A DNA stretch of 64,000 nucleotides from Rotaria sordida (taxonomy: Eukaryota > Rotifera > Eurotatoria > Philodinida > Philodinidae): contig CAJNOL010000985.1 in assembly GCA_905250125.1 (NCBI GenBank), positions 25,000-88,999 on the forward strand. The letters run 5' to 3'. How positions within the stretch are numbered: position 1 is the stretch's first letter; each line of letters starts with the position of its first letter. The notes beneath the pieces were generated by a model that saw only the letters and a program-made list of their open reading frames with translations, ran no database searches and had not been told where the DNA came from. Of this stretch, positions 61,825 to 64,000 are shown in pieces. The translations under genes were made by a program, and so were the position numbers.

Positions 61825-63490
61825 TTTCTATATTATTTGATTATACTTCAATTGAATATTATAATAATAAAATTTTGATAAGACTTATTTTTCTATTATA
61901 TGAGTTGTCTATTTAGTGAATAGTAGTTTCTGAATAACTTTTGATAGAAACTAGTTAGAGAGCTACGACTTTTCATCGTTTGAAAGAGAAGATGAAGATG
62001 CATTAAATCGTATATTATACATTTTCTTAGTATGTTGTCTGAAATTTGTTTAATCAATTTTCTAAGTGTAGAAAAATGGTTTCTTATCAAAAAAGAAACA
62101 CCAAAAAAAGAAAAACGTTTTTTACAGAAATTGCCAGAAAAATACGCAGGTCTGATCAAAAGTTCTAAGAACATTAAAAAGTAATGGAAAAATAATGAGA
62201 TATTTTCAATTTTATTTTATCATAATGCTGAGCATAGTTGCCATGATTATTTATGTCCGGGTCAATCCTTTCGACACAATTTATTAAAAGTTTTTTTGAC
62301 CTCTTTTTCTAAAAAAATTTTAGCTACCTTGGATACCATATGAGCTAATCATGTTTCATTTATTTAATCACTTAAACTACATTCGATAGAATTAGTTAGC
62401 CAAAAATTATATAGTACCAGACCTGGCGAATACGGTGGGTATGACATTATATTGATATCTTCTTCTGTCATAGAATTAATGTCATTGGATGATTATGAAG
62501 TAAACGACGATCGTCAAGCAATTTTGTACATTTTGAATCTAATGTCCATTTTTTTCCATATTTCATTAACAAAAGGCTTCGGGCAATTTTCAATATAATA
62601 ATTGTGATCTGCAGTCTTGACTTTATCTACGCTCAGGTTTATTTGATTTAAAGAATATACTAAACAAAGTTTTGGTTAAAATCTGTTTTCATAAACAACA
62701 ACCTTTGACAATTCATCTTCAACACGCCAGTTAGCATTAGAAGACTTATGACTAACTTATCTAAAATAAATTGATATTACATCACTAGTAATACTAGAAG
62801 GCAACTGACATGATCGAACAAAATTCCATTAAATTTTTAAAACAAACGAAATATAATTAGCTCATGTGGTATCCAAGGTAGCTAAAATTTTTTTAGAAAA
62901 AGAGGTCAAAAAAACTTTTAATAAATTGTGTCGAAAGGATTGACCCGGACATAAATAATCATGGCAACTATGCTCAGCATTTGATAAAATAAAATTGAAA
63001 ATATCTCATTATTTTTCCATTACTTTTTAATGTTCTTAGAACGTTTGATCAGACCTACATGAACTTAAAGCTTCGACTAGAATACCTATAACTTCTGAAT
63101 TATTAATCTCAAAAACATCTGAATTTTGTGCAGTTTTGTAGACCTTTCATTAACGGTTTGAAGGCGTACCTGACAATTAAGAATTCACTGTGTAAACACT
63201 TCAATGGATAGGTTTGTGTTCAAAGATGTCAATTGAAAAGGTTAAAAAAGTCATATAAAAAAAAAAACCTATAATTTATGATTTGATGCATCTTCATCTC
63301 CTCTTTCAAACGATGAAAACTGCAGCTTTCTAGTTAGCTTCTATCAAAAATTATTCAGAAACTATTCACTAAATAGACATTCGAATATCCCGGTTTATAT
63401 GATAGAAAAATAAGTCTTAACGAAATTTTATTATTATAATATTCGGTTGAAGTCTAACCAAATAGCATCGAAATATCGAGCATTCTTTTC
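61825..63490. mobile_element. Long inverted repeat with mariner transposase remnant
   Basis: The left arm, about 61825-62350, and the right arm, about 62855-63490, are inverted copies interrupted by diverged stretches. Paired blocks include TTATAATAATAAAATTT, TAAGACTTATTTTTCTAT, GTCTATTTAGTGAATAG, TCGTTTGAAAGAG, GACCCGGACATAAATAATCA (either strand), AAAAGAGGTCAAAAAAACTT and GGTATCCAAGGTAGCTAAAA. The centre, about 62350-62850, contains on the minus strand a mariner-type signature: SYPPYSPGLVLYNFWL (canonical HPPYSPDLAP.D) with an upstream RLLHNHP recalling LLHDNA. Frame changes and stops show it is dead. The arms are far longer than the roughly 30-bp TIRs of mariners. Confidence 0.75.
62400..62525 (-). 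pseudogene. Mariner transposase C-terminal fragment
   Basis: Reading down the minus strand, SMTEEDINIMSYPPYSPGLV leads into LYNFWL. PPYSPDLAP is the best-conserved block of Tc1/mariner transposases, close to the third catalytic Asp, which is Gly or Asn here. The HDNA block upstream is only partly preserved and in another frame. Inactive. Confidence 0.6.
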
Positions 63491-64000
63491 TCTATCAGAC
63501 TATATTGAGAGAAAGTTTCTTTTAAACTTTTTATAAGAAATTATAATATCATTCTCACTACCTTTTGACTACCCTATGTAAATATCATTAGAAAGATTCT
63601 TTTGTTTTAAGTTTATTTTAGTGTACAATAGTATAATTCAAATTATAACATTTAAAAAATATCACTCATTTATATTCAAGTGATACATAAAAGCTTTTTT
63701 TTCCTTGGTAATTTAATCTTCTCAAATCGACACATTTGTGCTTACATATAAAGAAAAACTTCTTTTTTTCTTGTGGCTGAATTCATAGTTCATCAAATAT
63801 ATTACGATTATATTATGTATTCAAGTTCAATAAAAAGATATTAGTATTTCAGGGACATTTATCATATATAGTTACTACTTTGTAACGACAACATAATTTG
63901 GTTGTTGTTGTATTTAATTGCCAAGGTATCAGAAAATATAAACATTTATTTCCAAAAAAAAGAATACTTTAAGCTATTCTTTATGACTTTATTTTCCTCA
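63491..64000. other. AT-rich window end
   Basis: No gene or clear repeat is recognised in the last 500 bases. Confidence 0.5.

Noticed and set aside
1-64000. tRNA, rRNA, CRISPR arrays, bacterial operon or phage features
   Set aside because: No cloverleaf, rRNA signature or regularly spaced repeat array was recognised, and the gene structure is intron-bearing eukaryotic. A covariance search would be needed to exclude tRNAs firmly.

Overview
This is an AT-rich, intron-bearing eukaryotic (animal) scaffold segment with one 100-base run of N at 36205-36304. Several features point to a bdelloid rotifer (Rotaria/Adineta type). Most introns are about 50-70 bp with GT-AG ends and T-rich acceptors. 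The genes encode animal-specific proteins (Homer, intermediate filament, IgSF receptor, VIT/VWA protein). The window is also littered with (TGTGGG)n-like tracts, the hexamer reported as the Adineta vaga telomere repeat. The assignment to bdelloids is inference; the animal nature is secure from the protein families.

Layout. 1-2600: no gene seen. 2619-4060: broken copy of a multicopy, transposon-like gene (+). 4237-4884: intact single-exon secreted-type protein of unknown function (-). 5074-5214: small inverted-repeat element. 5340-5868: coding relic (-) with a GT-rich foldback in it. 8558-11000: multi-exon macro-macro-ADP-ribosyltransferase gene of PARP14 type (-). 11185-15470: USP9X/fat-facets-like gene (-) covering only the N-terminal scaffold, no protease domain in the window. 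15719-16028: 240-bp telomere-like G/T array with a C-rich inverted arm. 20321-21079: secreted, Cys-rich, probably GPI-anchored protein (-). 22971-23520: truncated intermediate-filament gene (+). 25424-25755: small inverted-repeat element. 25874-28076: VIT+VWA protein (-). 30915-35776: complete Homer postsynaptic scaffold gene in eight exons (-). 37044-37865: secreted fibronectin-III-like protein (+). 38190-42540: nest of foldback transposons and older repeat copies. 43512-45003 (+) and 45608-47448 (-): convergent pair of paralogous EF-hand/proline-rich genes. 52195-61093: IgSF transmembrane receptor in eight exons (+) whose seventh intron carries two foldback elements. 61825-63490: very long inverted repeat holding a mariner transposase remnant.

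Functional view. This is not an operon-like system; neighbours appear functionally unrelated. The two adjacent minus-strand genes, a USP9X-type deubiquitinase scaffold and a macro/ART gene, both belong to post-translational modifier pathways, but the first has lost (or never had here) its catalytic part.

The strongest unusual signals are: (1) a dispersed family of tiny foldbacks whose arms are degenerate telomere-type GGGTGT repeats; (2) a TTAA-bounded palindromic element whose target site is visible, without the insertion, in another copy of the same repeat 3.5 kb away; (3) further large foldbacks inside introns and intergenic DNA; and (4) the convergent EF-hand paralog pair with near-identical exon lengths but one differing intron.
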